In this document: piece after piece, positions 61,591-64,000 of the stretch
Numbering within the stretch: position 1 is the stretch's first letter
Layout of the letters: every line of letters starts with the position of its first letter
From: Polyodon spathula
Lineage: Eukaryota; Chordata; Actinopteri; Acipenseriformes; Polyodontidae
Length of the DNA stretch: 64,000 nt
NCBI RefSeq assembly: GCF_017654505.1
Contig: NC_054537.1
Location: 74,830,118-74,894,117 of the forward strand
Direction: 5' to 3'
Program-made: the position numbers and the translations under genes
Notes under the pieces: generated by a model
The model's input: only the letters and a program-made list of their open reading frames with translations
Databases searched by the model: none
Told to the model about the DNA's origin: nothing

Positions 61591-64000
61591 CATGGTAAGT
61601 TCAATTTGAAGAGCTTTTTGCCATCAGAGACGTTGCCCAGGGGTCACTACAAGGAAGTAACTCTTCTTGACCCCCCTGCCTAAAGATGATAGTATCCTAT
61701 TCTAAGATAATACTGTAGCAAAACAATACCTATAAACACTGATAAACTCCTGTTTCTGCATATTCCAACTGACACTCTGTGATTTGTAAATCTAAAGGGG
61801 TCTTCTGGAGACCTCACTGTAGTTTAACCTTGATAAGTTGTCCAAAATAGTTTCAATAGTGCAATATATGCTTTACGTCATAAACATTGGCAACTCTTTT
61901 GGCAGGATAACAACATCATCCCATCTTGGCTCTGATCTGACCATCAGCTTGGCATTGAAATCTGGAGTATATTCAACTGATTTAAACGGCAGCAGATCTT
62001 AAAACTGCCACTGTTGAAATTATTAATATAAAGAGCCCATGGTTATGAAAATCAAACACCTAGCAGTGCATGTTAGTCATTTACATTTTTCTTCCATATG
62101 AAAAAGATCAGGAAGATTAATACATTAATAATTGAAATGGTAGTTGTATTAGACCAAACACTGTTTAGATCAGTTGAATAGACCCCAGGATCTCTTTTAG
62201 TCATGTAACTAAAATGTATGTATATTCCCCACAGCCACCTATTGAGCATTTAATATATAACAGAATGCATGTGCCAGTTGATGAAAACCAAGTTACAGTA
62301 TATGTTCCAATGAACCACAGTTTATGGGTAGGCTGAGATGCTGGTTTAATATGTTTAATTAAACAATTTAAAACATAATTGGAGAATAAACCTGAACTGG
62401 AAGGAATAACTTTGTTAATAGTTGGGCAAGCCAGTTTAGTCAAATGATCATTGTGAAAAAAATAAGACTAAAATCACACACAGTACACACAGATTCAAAT
62501 CCAGGATCTTCCAGCTATCAGTACTTAACTTTAGTCAAGGGACATCATTTCACCATACGACATCAAAAACTGAATGCATGCTGGATACACCGTGATAGCA
62601 AAATTAGGGATACACTAGATTTTAATATCATTTCACACATTGTTTATGAGTTACTGTATATATGTCTGTTTTGGTTCTGCACAGAGTTAGAAAGGGGCAG
62701 AAAAATATTTATTTACCATCTATTAATAAATATTACTAATGCAGAAGAATGCAAGCAGCAGAGGGAGGTTATAGGAAGTTCTCCATCAAATGATTTAGTG
62801 ACTTTATTGAAAGCCATTGCTTTCTGATGCTTTGCAATGTACTATTATTGCATTGCAAGGGTGAATATTTCTAAAGGAGGTCAATGGTACTTGTAATGAA
62901 GCTCGAGTTCATTTAGACACTAGATTCTTCCCCCTGATAATACTTTGGCAATATACAAGTCAAATCTATTTTTTTTTTTTTTTTTAGGGGCAATGATTTA
63001 TTTCCCTGCTAAATTGGCCAGACCAGTTAGTTTTTATTTTTATTAAGTTGCACTATTCTTAAATGAAACTATTGATTTAAAGTCAACTTGGTGAGTATTT
63101 AATTTGTTTTCAGGGAATTAAAGCAGGTAACATGTTATAATTTTACAATAAAGTGAAATAGGAACATCCCTTCAAATTATTCTCACCTCTTTTCGTTCAG
63201 GCTGCTAAGACATTAACAAATTTAGAACAGCACACTGGAAATATGTACATAAATCAGCCCTGATTAGTTCGCCCCTGTGTGTGTGTGCGTGTGTGTGTGT
63301 ATTGAATGATTTTGTCAAGGTACTACTTTGACCTTGTAGTTGATGGTTGTCTTACCAGAATCCATGTGTTTCTCTTGGTCAAACGGACAGGTATTATCTC
63401 TTGATATTATCATAGGTTGTACATTAAGCTATTCATTAACTTCATACATTTTTTATGATCATTGCTGGAACAGTGCTATCATTATAGATGTTTCAAAGGG
63501 GTGAGGAAGATGGGACTTCACTCTCAGTATGACATTTAATTTTATATTTAGTAATAATAACTAACATTAGTATCCCTCTTTTATTTCATATTGAACTTTC
63601 TCCTTGGGCTGTCCTTGGCATCTTTACTTTGCAATTAACAAGCAAGGTGGCTGGAATTAAATACAGTTTTTATGTATCATATTTAAAAGTTGAGAGATTT
63701 TTGTCCCGCAGTAAACACAGAAGGTGATTACATGTTGCAGTTCTATTTTCACACATTTGTACATTTACACAAAGCAACTTTAAAAGGCTTTAAAACCAAT
63801 TTCCATACATCACATTAACACTATCAGGTTTGCTAACCATCGTTGGTAATTTGATTGCTTTTATTTTAGATATGCACATTATTTTAATACAACACAATAG
63901 ATTAAAAGCTCCTGATGCTTAATCATTTTCTGTGTATTGAGACAGATGTACTCCAGTGGTCCTCACTATGAATTATGGAGGGCCACATTAATAATTATAT
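61591..64000. other. Intergenic, no gene seen
   Basis: AT-rich unique sequence. A (GT)n tract lies at 63270-63300. Open frames are short and without recognisable content. Confidence 0.5.

Overview
The window is vertebrate genomic DNA: AT-rich, with long introns, GT-AG splice sites and many decayed transposons. It carries one convincing host gene, on the + strand. I identify it as ZNF516, a multi-C2H2 zinc-finger transcription regulator, from its finger order and its C-terminal motifs. The repeats (tRNA-headed SINEs with a long shared body, Tc1, Tigger, Harbinger, hAT-like, TTAA-site elements, DIRS and Ty3/gypsy remnants) point to a ray-finned fish. The SINE type and long introns make me think of a non-teleost such as a sturgeon, paddlefish or gar; that is inference.

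Region 1, 1-23.8 kb, is the ZNF516 locus from the end of an upstream intron. The exons are 796-2836 (5'UTR with three small uORFs, start at 994), 12598-14076, 19931-20035, 21153-21220 and 23663-23805. All junction phases fit. The introns hold a Harbinger remnant, hAT-like and other terminal-inverted-repeat elements, a palindromic MITE, SINEs, a DIRS gag remnant and a Myb-bearing Harbinger-like element. A probable 3'UTR follows to about 25.7-26.4 kb.

The most interesting signal is at the 3' end of the gene. The 68-nt exon 21153-21220 is not a multiple of three, and the last exon is meaningful in both resulting frames. With the 68-nt exon included, the protein ends in a tail that matches the mammalian ZNF516 C terminus as I remember it. 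With it skipped, the same last exon encodes a full TGERPF-linked C2H2 finger that pairs with the finger of the preceding exon. One splice choice would therefore decide whether the protein carries a terminal tandem finger pair.

Region 2, 26-64 kb, has no gene I can support and is the 3' flank of ZNF516. It holds a DIRS RNase H/tyrosine-recombinase fragment (33.2 kb), an LTR-like block (35.1 kb), GC-richer non-repetitive blocks that may be conserved non-coding elements (36.9-38.0 kb), a full SINE (38.1 kb), a Tc1 element inside a (TA)n array (40.4 kb), further Tc1 and Tigger pieces, a dead Ty3/gypsy fragment (51.3 kb), a Tigger-like element carrying a solo LTR (53.3-54.7 kb), a TTAA-flanked 811-bp element (55.3 kb), and a nearly complete Tc1 transposon (59.5-61.1 kb) sitting between inverted ends of another Tc1-type family.
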